In this document: positions 16,565 through 24,594 of the stretch, one piece after another
Numbering within the stretch: the first letter of the stretch is position 1
Layout of the letters: each line of letters begins with the position of its first letter
Assembly (NCBI GenBank): GCA_002422605.1
Contig: DISW01000023.1
Location: 310,001 to 374,000 of the forward strand
From: Bacteriovoracaceae bacterium UBA6200
Lineage (GTDB): Bacteria > Bdellovibrionota > Bacteriovoracia > Bacteriovoracales > Bacteriovoracaceae
Reading direction: 5' to 3'
Length of the DNA stretch: 64,000 nt
Translations under genes and position numbers: made by a program
The notes under the pieces: generated by a model
What the model saw: only the letters and a program-made list of their open reading frames with translations
What the model was told of the DNA's origin: nothing
Database searches by the model: none

Positions 16565-16939
16565 TCAGGTTGGTGAAAAACCATCAATAATGAAATTGGC
16601 CGTTTGTTCATTGCAGGCCATAGGGACATCGTATAAAACCGCAATTCTCAGCAATGCTTTTACGTCTACATCATGGGGATGTGGGGAAAGCGGATCCATG
16701 AAAAAAATCACCGCTTGAATCGTGCCTTCGGCTATGCCGGCACCGATTTGTTGGTCACCGCCAAGAGGGCCACTTTTGAGCTTAGTTACGGAAAGGCCGG
16801 TTTCGTCCTCAATCCTCTTGCCAGTGGTTCCCGTTGCAAAAAGATTGAACTGTTCTACTTGCTGGGAATGTAATTTTACCCAGGCGACTAATTTATTTTT
16901 TAAATTATCATGAGCAATTAAGGCGATACTCTTTTTCAT
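16565..16939 (-). CDS. mgsA: Methylglyoxal synthase
   Basis: A 124-residue cytosolic enzyme converting dihydroxyacetone phosphate to methylglyoxal and phosphate, a bypass used when phosphate is limiting. Seen: ALIAHDNLK, NLFATGTTG, the SGPLGGDQQIG loop with the catalytic Asp, and FFMDPLSPHPHDVDVKALLR. Shorter than E. coli MgsA (152) because the N- and C-termini are trimmed. No ribosome site; TAAACT lies six bases before the ATG on the minus strand, so a leaderless start is likely. Divergent from LOG. Confidence 0.93.
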   Translation of the reverse strand: MKKSIALIAHDNLKNKLVAWVKLHSQQVEQFNLFATGTTGKRIEDETGLSVTKLKSGPLGGDQQIGAGIAEGTIQAVIFFMDPLSPHPHDVDVKALLRIAVLYDVPMACNEQTANFIIDGFSPT

Positions 16940-16945
16940 GAGGAG

Positions 16946-16998
16946 AGTTTAGCCTAAGACGCCTTAACAGTCAGGCTAAAACTGTTTATGATAAAACG
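16946..16998. promoter_or_regulatory. Divergent overlapping leaderless promoters (mgsA / LOG)
   Basis: Plus: TTAACA (16964-16969), 17 bases, TATGAT (16987-16992), six bases, ATG 16999. Minus: CTGACT (16969-16974), 17 bases, TAAACT (16946-16951), six bases, ATG 16939. The two -35 boxes overlap by one base, so the genes probably compete for polymerase. Confidence 0.7.
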
Positions 16999-17739
16999 AT
17001 GAAAGACCAAATTGAACCAGCAAAGAATCCTGATTGGGCAAAAGAATCTAGAGACCAGGAAGAACGAATCTTTCTAGAAGGACCTAAGTCCCGGTTTTTT
17101 GAAATACATCATGGTATTAATGTTGGTCTGGAAATGCTTAAAGGATTGCGTAAATTTCACTCCATTGGTCCTTGTGTCACTGTCTTTGGCTCTGCAAGAT
17201 TTACCGAAAGCCACGAGTACTATCAGATTGGGCTGGAAGTAGGAGAGGAGCTTTCCCGTAAAGGTTTTACCGTTATGACTGGTGGTGGCCCTGGAATTAT
17301 GGAAGCTGCCAATAAAGGGGCCAAAAGAATCGGCGGTCGTTCCGTTGGATGCAATATCACCCTTCCCAGGGAGCAGAAACCGAATGAGTATCTGGATATG
17401 TGGATGGAGTTTAAGTACTTCATGGTTAGAAAGTTCATGCTGGCCAAATTCTCCTTTGGTTTTGTGGCCCTCCCAGGAGGCTTTGGGACGCTGGATGAAT
17501 TATTCGGAATTTTGACTTTGATTCAAACTAAGAAAATCAAGCATTTCCCTGTGGTTTTAATGGGGAAGGCTTTTTGGGAACCACTACGTTGCTTAATTGA
17601 AGATAGATTAGTGGGGGCCCGGACTATTGCTCCTGAAGATACGAAGTATATTTATTTCACTGATTCTCCGGAAGATGCGGCACAGTTCATTCAGTCCATT
17701 GCTCTGGATAGGTTTAGCTTAAAGATAAAGAAATTCTAA
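16999..17739 (+). CDS. LOG-family nucleoside 5'-monophosphate phosphoribohydrolase
   Basis: A 246-residue cytosolic protein of the TIGR00730/LOG family. Motifs: VFGSARF, MTGGGPGIMEAANKGA and PGGFGTLDE, the signature P-G-G-x-G-T-x-x-E. The family cleaves AMP-type or cytokinin nucleotides to base and ribose 5-phosphate; in most bacteria the physiological substrate is unclear. Its promoter is leaderless in design and overlaps that of mgsA. The extended N-terminus (about 50 residues before the Rossmann core) is typical of the longer bacterial subgroup. Confidence 0.9.
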   Translation: MKDQIEPAKNPDWAKESRDQEERIFLEGPKSRFFEIHHGINVGLEMLKGLRKFHSIGPCVTVFGSARFTESHEYYQIGLEVGEELSRKGFTVMTGGGPGIMEAANKGAKRIGGRSVGCNITLPREQKPNEYLDMWMEFKYFMVRKFMLAKFSFGFVALPGGFGTLDELFGILTLIQTKKIKHFPVVLMGKAFWEPLRCLIEDRLVGARTIAPEDTKYIYFTDSPEDAAQFIQSIALDRFSLKIKKF

Positions 17740-17765
17740 AGAATGTTATTCTTCCTATTTTCTCT

Positions 17766-17800
17766 TTGCAAAATTCATTAGAGAAGACTATCTTCCGGCC
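17766..17800 (+). promoter_or_regulatory. Leaderless promoter of the 67-residue ORF
   Basis: TTGCAA (17766-17771), 17 bases, TATCTT (17789-17794), six bases, ATG 17801. Same geometry as the other leaderless candidates. Confidence 0.55.
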
Positions 17801-18004
17801 ATGAAAAATCTCCACAAGAACCCGCATACTTTTGATGTTAATGACTACTACTCTGGTCTTATTTACGTTATTGGTGGGAGAGACTTTGAAAGAGAAGAAA
17901 AGGTTTTTGATAAATATAAAAATGAAGCAGAAAAAGCTCAATCTCCAATAAAATTAGATTGGTCTTTCCTTAAAAAAAATAAGAAGAGACCTGCTGTTAA
18001 ATAA
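17801..18004 (+). CDS. Small charged protein of unknown function
   Basis: 67 residues, no signal peptide or membrane helix; Lys-rich, ending KKNKKRPAVK. Support comes from the well-placed leaderless promoter and from codon use like its neighbours. The stop overlaps the convergent LD-carboxypeptidase gene by eight bases. No family recognised. Confidence 0.5.
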   Translation: MKNLHKNPHTFDVNDYYSGLIYVIGGRDFEREEKVFDKYKNEAEKAQSPIKLDWSFLKKNKKRPAVK

Positions 18005-18932
18005 TCCCACCGTACGTGCAACGGAGTTGGCCGGCTTTCCCAGTTATCAGTTCACAAGACGTATTAAAAGGAATTGGATAGTTGGTAACGGCATCGTGGC
18101 CGGCCTTAAGACCAGAAAAAACCGGATAAGGAACCCGTTCAGCAAATCTTTTCATCGCAACCATCGTTAGATCCTTGCCATTCTTTTCTAATCCTTCAGT
18201 GAAATCTCCAAAGATAATGGCCTTAGGTCCTTTATCGATGAGCTTCGCCTGAAACATTTGTTCCAGCATTCGATCAACACTGTAACCTCTTTCACCTACG
18301 TCTTCGATAAATAGAATTTTTCCTTTGGGATCAACCTGCCAGGATGTCCCCAATGAAGATTGAATAATTCGAAGGTTTCCTCCGGTAATGGTGCCTTTAA
18401 TGAGTCTTTCTTTTCGGGCCATTTCATTGAGAGGGACCAATCTTTTAAATGTTTTTTCTGTTTTCTTTCCGAAAATAATGTCTTGAAGAAATTTTCGATC
18501 TGGAGTTGATGCAAGATCAGGATGCATCTGACTAATTGTACGGGCATGGAGGGTTGGCCACTTCCAATGCTGATTAAAAAAGAGATGAAGAGAAGTGATA
18601 TCGCTAAAACCAATGAGAAGTTTAGGGTTCTTTGGAGGTTTCAGTTTTAACAGATAAGGAATGAGTCTCATGCTTCCATATCCACCGCGCAGACACCAAA
18701 TGATTTTTGAATCTGAATAGAGGGCCTCTTTTAGATGACGAAGCTGAGTTTCAAGGGGGGAAGCGAAGAAAACATCCGTTTTAATGATGTCCAGAGGAAC
18801 ACGGGGAGTGAGGCCAGTCTTTTCCACCCAACGAATGCCATCTTCTAGTCGATCAATTGGAGACTGAGAGGCAGGAGCAATAATATCAACCACATCGTGT
18901 TTATGAACAAAGGACCACGCATTTTTTTTCAT
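17997..18932 (-). CDS. ldcA: LD-carboxypeptidase (peptidase S66)
   Basis: About 311 residues, no signal peptide. The S66 triad is visible: Ser87 in RGGYGSMR, Glu210 in LFIEDVGE and His279 in LKAGHD. Such enzymes remove the terminal D-Ala from murein tetrapeptides during cell-wall recycling; the MccF branch instead cleaves peptide-nucleotide antibiotics. Start taken at 18932, where TACAAT lies six bases upstream (leaderless); an in-frame ATG at 18971 is less likely. It is divergent from the ZnuD-like receptor, and its promoter region adjoins the 7-1-7 operator. Confidence 0.87.
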   Translation of the reverse strand: MKKNAWSFVHKHDVVDIIAPASQSPIDRLEDGIRWVEKTGLTPRVPLDIIKTDVFFASPLETQLRHLKEALYSDSKIIWCLRGGYGSMRLIPYLLKLKPPKNPKLLIGFSDITSLHLFFNQHWKWPTLHARTISQMHPDLASTPDRKFLQDIIFGKKTEKTFKRLVPLNEMARKERLIKGTITGGNLRIIQSSLGTSWQVDPKGKILFIEDVGERGYSVDRMLEQMFQAKLIDKGPKAIIFGDFTEGLEKNGKDLTMVAMKRFAERVPYPVFSGLKAGHDAVTNYPIPFNTSCELITGKAGQLRCTYGGII

Positions 18933-18938
18933 ATGTTT

Positions 18939-18966
18939 ATTGTAGCTGGCCCCCTTTATTGTGCAA
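18939..18966 (-). promoter_or_regulatory. Leaderless promoter of ldcA
   Basis: On the minus strand: TTGCAC (18961-18966), 16 bases, TACAAT (18939-18944), six bases, ATG 18932. Confidence 0.55.
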
Positions 18967-18974
18967 AGCATTTT

Positions 18975-18989
18975 TAAAGCAATGCTTTA
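18975..18989. promoter_or_regulatory. 7-1-7 inverted repeat, candidate Zur/Fur-family operator
   Basis: TAAAGCA-A-TGCTTTA is a perfect 7-1-7 palindrome, the architecture bound by Fur-family repressors. It lies 56 bases before the start of a ZnuD-like receptor, next to the ldcA promoter, and a Zur-like regulator gene follows the receptor. Confidence 0.6.
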
Positions 18990-19045
18990 CAAGAAGTAAA
19001 ATACTACTACAATAAACTGCAAATCACTTGCAAATTAAGGATACT

Positions 19046-21025
19046 ATGAAATCAGCAATGTTAATCCCTTTTCTTATGACTTCACTTGCATTCGCCCATG
19101 AAGAAAAGCTCGATGATATCGAAGTCTCTACTTATGATGAAACTCAAGGCCTGGTTGATTTTGTTCCAAGTGTAACAAAACTTAAAGGCCAGGAACTCAT
19201 CAAGAAACGTCAAACGAGCATAGGAGATATGTTAAGTGGAGAGGCCGGAGTTCAGAGTACAAGCTTCGGGCCTAACTCTTCCCGCCCCATCATTCGTGGT
19301 TTAGATGGCGATCGCATCCGAATTCTTCAGAATAGTCTTGGAACAATGGATGCTTCAACCCAAAGTCTTGATCATGCTATCCCTGTCGATACTTTAACAA
19401 TTGACCAGATGGAAATCATTAGAGGACCTATGAGTTTACTCTATGGCTCTTCGGCAGTTGGAGGGGTGGTAAATCTTGTCACAAACAGAATTCACTACTC
19501 ATATGAAGAAGGTTTCTTTGCAAAGTTTCTCACCCAAGGCGAAACTGTTAACAATGGAATAAGTAATGCTCTCCACATGAACTATGGAGCTAATAAATGG
19601 ATGTTCCACGTTGATGGGTCGACAAGAAACCTTGGGAACCAGGAAATTCCGCGCTATGCCAGAAGTTCGAAATTAAGAAAGCAGGATCCTTCAACTGAAG
19701 AGGAGAAAGATAAACTTCCTAACAGTTTCAACAAGCAGGATAATGTAGCGGTAGCTGTTTCTCGAATCATGGATCGCGGGTACGTGGGAGCTTCTTTTAA
19801 CCACTACAACACTTTTTATGGATCGGTTGCCGATGACGAAGTAACGATCGATATGACTCAGAATAGATTTGAACTTCACGGAGAACACCGTCCGGAAAGT
19901 AGTTCTATTAGAAAAATAAAATTTAAGACAGCTATCAGCGATTACTTCCATAAAGAACTTGAAGATGGAGCTACGGGAACTGTTTTTAAAAATGAAGGAC
20001 ATGAATCACGTCTAGAATTTTTGAATAAATCGAATAATTGGGATGGAGTGACTGGAATTCATACTCAGTTCTTTAAGTTTGGGGCCAAAGGGGAGGAAGC
20101 CTTCCTTCCTGAATCAGATAACTCGAAGGTTGCCTTATTTTCTTTCCAACAACTTACTCAGGGAAAGAATGCTTACAGATTTGGCGGGCGACTTGAGAAC
20201 TCAGCCCTGGAGAAGAAATTATCTGCGAACTTTGGCAGTAGTGATGAGAAAAATTATCTCGGGATGAATGCTTCATTAGGGCATTGTTATGACTTTTCCC
20301 GAAAGAATACACTCGAGAGCAGTATTTCCTACTCTGAAAGAACTCCGAACTTTCAAGAGCTTTATGCTGATGGTGACCATATTGCGACCAGCACATTTGA
20401 ATCGGGTGATTCAACTCTTGTGAAAGAGAAGGCCACGGCCTTTGAAGTTACCTATAAAAATACAAGTGATGAGAATCAATTTTCTGCGAGTGTTTACACG
20501 CAAGTATTTAAAGACTATATCTCTTTAAATCCAACGGGAGCGATTTCAACTGGCGAAAACTTTGATGTGTATCAGTATGAGCAAGTCGATGCACTCTTTT
20601 ACGGATTAGACATCGATAGCCGGAATGAAATCAAAAAGCTCTCACAAGGTGCCCTTTACCTCATTGGTAAGTTTGATTTCGTCCGCGCCAAAGATACTGA
20701 TTCTGGAAAAAATCTTCCGCGAATCTCTCCTCCAAGAGTTACTTTGGGAATAGAGTATAATAGTGATCAGTGGAGTGCTGATGTTGAACACCAGTATGTG
20801 AGTCAGCAAACTAAAACAGCGGATTTTGAGACGAGAACTGATGCCTACAATTTAACTAATATTGGTTATACCTACCACGTCGTGGATAACCTTACATCTC
20901 TCGACCTTTTTGCTCGTGTTAGAAATATTTTCGACAATGAGGCGCGAAGCCACGTCTCAACTCTTAAAGATATTTCCCCTTTACCGGGAAGAAACTTTAT
21001 AGCGGGCGTACAGGTTCAATTTTAA
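19046..21025 (+). CDS. TonB-dependent receptor, ZnuD-like (zinc uptake)
   Basis: About 659 residues. Signal peptide MKSAMLIPFLMTSLAFA, then a plug domain with SIGDMLSGEAGVQSTSFG, SRPIIRGLDGDRIRILQN, the DHAIPVD segment and IIRGPMSLLYGSSAVGGVVN, followed by a 22-strand barrel ending in VQVQF. The plug sequence and the long loop near residue 230-270 fit ZnuD rather than siderophore receptors. AAGGA before the ATG at 19046 decides the start. Expected to import zinc (or haem) with TonB energy. Regulation by the adjacent Fur-family gene through the 18975 palindrome is inferred. Confidence 0.85.
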   Translation: MKSAMLIPFLMTSLAFAHEEKLDDIEVSTYDETQGLVDFVPSVTKLKGQELIKKRQTSIGDMLSGEAGVQSTSFGPNSSRPIIRGLDGDRIRILQNSLGTMDASTQSLDHAIPVDTLTIDQMEIIRGPMSLLYGSSAVGGVVNLVTNRIHYSYEEGFFAKFLTQGETVNNGISNALHMNYGANKWMFHVDGSTRNLGNQEIPRYARSSKLRKQDPSTEEEKDKLPNSFNKQDNVAVAVSRIMDRGYVGASFNHYNTFYGSVADDEVTIDMTQNRFELHGEHRPESSSIRKIKFKTAISDYFHKELEDGATGTVFKNEGHESRLEFLNKSNNWDGVTGIHTQFFKFGAKGEEAFLPESDNSKVALFSFQQLTQGKNAYRFGGRLENSALEKKLSANFGSSDEKNYLGMNASLGHCYDFSRKNTLESSISYSERTPNFQELYADGDHIATSTFESGDSTLVKEKATAFEVTYKNTSDENQFSASVYTQVFKDYISLNPTGAISTGENFDVYQYEQVDALFYGLDIDSRNEIKKLSQGALYLIGKFDFVRAKDTDSGKNLPRISPPRVTLGIEYNSDQWSADVEHQYVSQQTKTADFETRTDAYNLTNIGYTYHVVDNLTSLDLFARVRNIFDNEARSHVSTLKDISPLPGRNFIAGVQVQF

Positions 21026-21027
21026 TA

Positions 21028-21483
21028 TTATTTACTACATTTGGAGCATATGCCTGAGAATTCCAGGCGATGCTCCATTTCTTTGAAGCCAAGTTTTGTG
21101 ATGGCCTTCTCAAAGGGGCCTAAATCACAATAGTCGATATTTTTAATGTCCCCGCAAATGCGACACCTGACATGATGATGGTGGTGAGGGGATGGATGGG
21201 TCTCTTGAGAGTGATTAAGTTCGTAACGAACAAATCCCTCATTCAAATTGACTTCCTGGACCAGTTCTTTGTCTTTAAATTGTGTCAACGTACGGAAGAT
21301 GGTCGAAACATCACAGCTCTCTTTCATGCGAGTGTGAATTTCATAAACTGATAGAGGCTTATGAGATTTCGAGATTTCCTGAAGAATTCTAATTTTACCT
21401 TTTGTACGGTTAAGTCCATTCTCGCTGAGAATTTCTTTGGCCTCAACTTCGCTTAAAGGGGTGTGGCAGCACTTTTTATCCAT
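21028..21483 (-). CDS. Fur-family regulator, Zur-like
   Basis: A 151-residue cytosolic repressor: winged-helix DNA-binding half (TKGKIRILQEISKSHKPLSVYEIH, split: first 20 shown elsewhere) with STIFRTLTQFKDKELV recognition region, and a dimerisation half with metal ligands HSQETHPSPHHHHH and two structural CxxC pairs (C107/C110, C146/C149). The His-rich stretch and the linked ZnuD-like receptor favour zinc sensing (Zur) over iron. It converges with the receptor gene; two bases separate the stops. Confidence 0.87.
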   Translation of the reverse strand: MDKKCCHTPLSEVEAKEILSENGLNRTKGKIRILQEISKSHKPLSVYEIHTRMKESCDVSTIFRTLTQFKDKELVQEVNLNEGFVRYELNHSQETHPSPHHHHHVRCRICGDIKNIDYCDLGPFEKAITKLGFKEMEHRLEFSGICSKCSK

Positions 21484-21519
21484 GACCCGATGCTACCACG
21501 ACAAATGATGAAAGAAAAC

Positions 21520-24429
21520 TTAAAGGCCTGATTGAGCTTTAGTGGCCAGGATAAGTCTTAAAGTCTGGTATGCATAGTCACGTTTCAGCCGTTCATATTC
21601 ATGTACTTTTTCGACACCAGCAATCTTATCCTCTAATAGCATCTGCGCCTCAGAAGTAAGTTCATTGTAACTAACTTTAATTTCTTCCAGTACCTCTTGA
21701 CCATTCTGGAGAGATTTTACTTTTAAGACTAAGCCGCTTTCTTTCATTTTTATGAGGTCCGCTATGTTGAGCTGGGAAGCATTAACGTAAGAGATGACTT
21801 CTTTGCTTAGTTCTTCTCTGGCAAAAGTTTTTCCCGGAGTTCTTACTATACTGGATTCAATGACAATCGCCCCTTCGGTTGATTCGCGATTCATGGCACG
21901 GGCCACTTCAGGGATAGAAGCAGGCGATCTGCTCCCTCCGGCCAAAGCTCCACTGCTGCTTCGGCTGGAAGATGTTCTGGCACTTCCTGCGGATGAGGAG
22001 TCTGCGATCCTGGCGTTTTCTCTAAAATAATCATTGGTGTAATTTTGCTGAGAAGCTGATCCTTGAAGAAATTTCTGATTGTAGGATGAGTCATTCATTC
22101 TTTCTGAAGAATGTTCCTTTCGGGAAGAAACCTTCATATCCTGTTCCATCTTTTTCAGATTGGATTCCATGTTCTGAAGTTTAACCTGGTCAGTTTGCCT
22201 TAGTAGCTCATTAAGACGGACCTGATCTTTGGCAATGGAATCTTTAAGCTCCATCAGACGTTGAAGATCCTCATTACTTGTATTAGCTAGGTGCTTATCA
22301 ACTTCTTCTTTGTTATTTTCATCGGCCAGAAACTCCCGCAAAAGGGATTTTGAATCGGACTTTGTTTCAGATGAAGTATCATTAAATAATGGCTTGGCAA
22401 CTTTTGGGAGCGGCATACTATAATTGGATACGGCCGCTTGTTGAGAGGGGAAATTAGTATCGAAGACTTCGGATTTGGCCGATTGTACCAGCTTTTGTAC
22501 AGGAGCAGTCGCAGCTGCCAGAAAAGAATCTTTATTCTTCTCCTGTAATACTTTTTGCTGAACTAATAACTTCTCGATACCTGATACACTTCTGATTTCT
22601 TCACCCACGCTTGAAGCTTGAGAAAAGTATCCTTTAGTTTGACCATCACTTTTTAGTGAAGTTAAATAGTTTTCATAACCTGTTTTATTTGGGTCAGTGG
22701 GATTATGTTTTTTCTGAGAGTAATCCGAGAGAAGAATCCGCTGGTTTTCAAAAACTAAACCAGTGAGTTTAGGAGTATCCTTCGTTTTACTCCCCTGACA
22801 TAATAAAGAATCCTTTAATTCGGGATCAACATCAAGTTGAGTTTTATTCAAAAGCTTATTTAATTCTTCAGGTGAAACCTTGGAGACATAATCACTTTTT
22901 GGTGAGCAAGCCATTTCGGCAAGCTGGGTCACCATCTTGTTGCAATTATCAGAGTAATGACTGGCCAGCATGTCCGGATTTGATTCGAGGGTATTAATGA
23001 TGGAATCAGCAACACTTTTGTCCCGGACCTTGTTGAATAAATCGAAGTCTTTTAAAAGGGCGCGATATCCAGGATACTGCATGATCGAAAAATCCGCAGA
23101 TTTAGCGATGAGTTTTTTTAATTCATGGGTATTTATGGACTTACTAATGAGCTCGACATTGTTGTAGAACTCTTTTTGGTCCTGTGTAAGCATTCCGGCC
23201 CGGCTTTTCTTAAGAATTGAATCCATACTTTTTCTGAGAAGATTGTCATCCATCGTTCTGAGAAGCTCATTCAAAACCTCACCAGGCGTATCCTCAGGGC
23301 GTTTAATTTTATTAAATTCTTTTACCAACTCAGGATCTTGAATAAAATTTGTGAGGAGGTGATTCATGAAATGAAGCTGAGGGCTTTTGTTAACAATCCC
23401 TAGCCTCGCAATATCATAAGCCGCTCGAGATTCTTTTCCTGAAGCCTTTTTGTTCATTATTTCATCTGAGAGAGCTTTCAATTTCTCCTCAAAACTCAGG
23501 TGAGAATTTCCGTTGTCCTGGCTTCCCAAAAGAGCATTAATATTTTCATCTCTGGTCTTTGAATCCACGTCATTTCTTTCACATGATTCTTGCATGGCAT
23601 TTTGAAATTTTTTGGAATCATTACATTGTAATTGATTAGCTTTTATATATTCCTGATCTAAAGCTCTGAAGTTATTGGTTAGATAATAATTTACATCTTC
23701 GAGGCCAACTGAAAAGTCATTAGCGAATTTTCTGGCCAACGAGCGTTCAATGACTCTATTGATCATGTTTTTTTGTTTATCAATTTCCGACTTTAAGTCC
23801 TTCTCACTTCTGCCCGCAGAAGTATATTTTTCTTTCATTTTATCTTCTAAGCATCTGCAACTAGTTTCATCATATGAGGGTTGCGCAATAGTGTAGATAG
23901 CATCTTCTTGTACAGGGGCAAACTCATCAAATAGATCACTAAAAGGGAGCACCAGCTGAGCAGTAGCATCTGTGCACCTACCAATATCTACTGGCTGGCA
24001 TAAGTGCATTCTTGCAGAGTACACACCTCGAATTTCTTCTTTGGCTAGAATTGAGTTTTCACGATTTCCAATAAGACCTTTTTCTGTTCGTGAGGTATCA
24101 TTCTCTGATAAGTTTCCGTGGATTTTAAACTCTTGTGCACATGAATTATAGACATTATTATTTTCAGACAGCATTACGTAGCAGGATTCAATCAGTTGAT
24201 TTCTATTCTTCAAATATTTGGGTATTTGTTGATCACAATACTCCATGCTTTTTTCACCAAATTGTTTCTTGGCTTCATTTTCAATATTACGACAAACTTG
24301 TTTTAGATTGTTAGGTAGTTCCTGGCTTAAGATGGCCGCAACCCCTAAAAGAGGCATGCTGGCAGTTAATGAACTTGCTTGAATATTCAAGGAAGTTAAA
24401 CTAAGAATAAATATAATCCAGTATTGCAT
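21520..24429 (-). CDS. Large exported coiled-coil protein of unknown function
   Basis: 969 residues. N-terminal hydrophobic signal MQYWIIFILSLTSLNIQASS. The first ~300 residues hold a dozen cysteines (VCRN, EYCDQ, ESCYV, NSCAQ, HLCQP, GRCTD, SCRCLED), consistent with a disulfide-bonded periplasmic domain. Residues ~680-780 are strongly helical and charged (LMELKDSIAKDQVRLNELLR, MESNLKKMEQDM), a likely coiled coil. A Ser/Ala/Gly-rich linker (SSSAGSARTSSSRSSSGALA) follows, then a compact C-terminal domain. No family recognised. Only a weak GAGGGA ribosome site precedes the ATG. Confidence 0.8.
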   Translation of the reverse strand: MQYWIIFILSLTSLNIQASSLTASMPLLGVAAILSQELPNNLKQVCRNIENEAKKQFGEKSMEYCDQQIPKYLKNRNQLIESCYVMLSENNNVYNSCAQEFKIHGNLSENDTSRTEKGLIGNRENSILAKEEIRGVYSARMHLCQPVDIGRCTDATAQLVLPFSDLFDEFAPVQEDAIYTIAQPSYDETSCRCLEDKMKEKYTSAGRSEKDLKSEIDKQKNMINRVIERSLARKFANDFSVGLEDVNYYLTNNFRALDQEYIKANQLQCNDSKKFQNAMQESCERNDVDSKTRDENINALLGSQDNGNSHLSFEEKLKALSDEIMNKKASGKESRAAYDIARLGIVNKSPQLHFMNHLLTNFIQDPELVKEFNKIKRPEDTPGEVLNELLRTMDDNLLRKSMDSILKKSRAGMLTQDQKEFYNNVELISKSINTHELKKLIAKSADFSIMQYPGYRALLKDFDLFNKVRDKSVADSIINTLESNPDMLASHYSDNCNKMVTQLAEMACSPKSDYVSKVSPEELNKLLNKTQLDVDPELKDSLLCQGSKTKDTPKLTGLVFENQRILLSDYSQKKHNPTDPNKTGYENYLTSLKSDGQTKGYFSQASSVGEEIRSVSGIEKLLVQQKVLQEKNKDSFLAAATAPVQKLVQSAKSEVFDTNFPSQQAAVSNYSMPLPKVAKPLFNDTSSETKSDSKSLLREFLADENNKEEVDKHLANTSNEDLQRLMELKDSIAKDQVRLNELLRQTDQVKLQNMESNLKKMEQDMKVSSRKEHSSERMNDSSYNQKFLQGSASQQNYTNDYFRENARIADSSSAGSARTSSSRSSSGALAGGSRSPASIPEVARAMNRESTEGAIVIESSIVRTPGKTFAREELSKEVISYVNASQLNIADLIKMKESGLVLKVKSLQNGQEVLEEIKVSYNELTSEAQMLLEDKIAGVEKVHEYERLKRDYAYQTLRLILATKAQSGL

Positions 24430-24594
24430 AATATCCCTCGAATACTTATCGTCTTTTCCTTTAGTTTCCTTAATATAATTGAGGTTAAATCAATAATTTA
24501 GAGGCTATTCCTGAACGTTTTGAGTAATTGCTATAAAATCTTATATTTAGTCGGTTAAAATAAGCGGGTATTGTTAAAGGAAGTGAGGTTTTCT

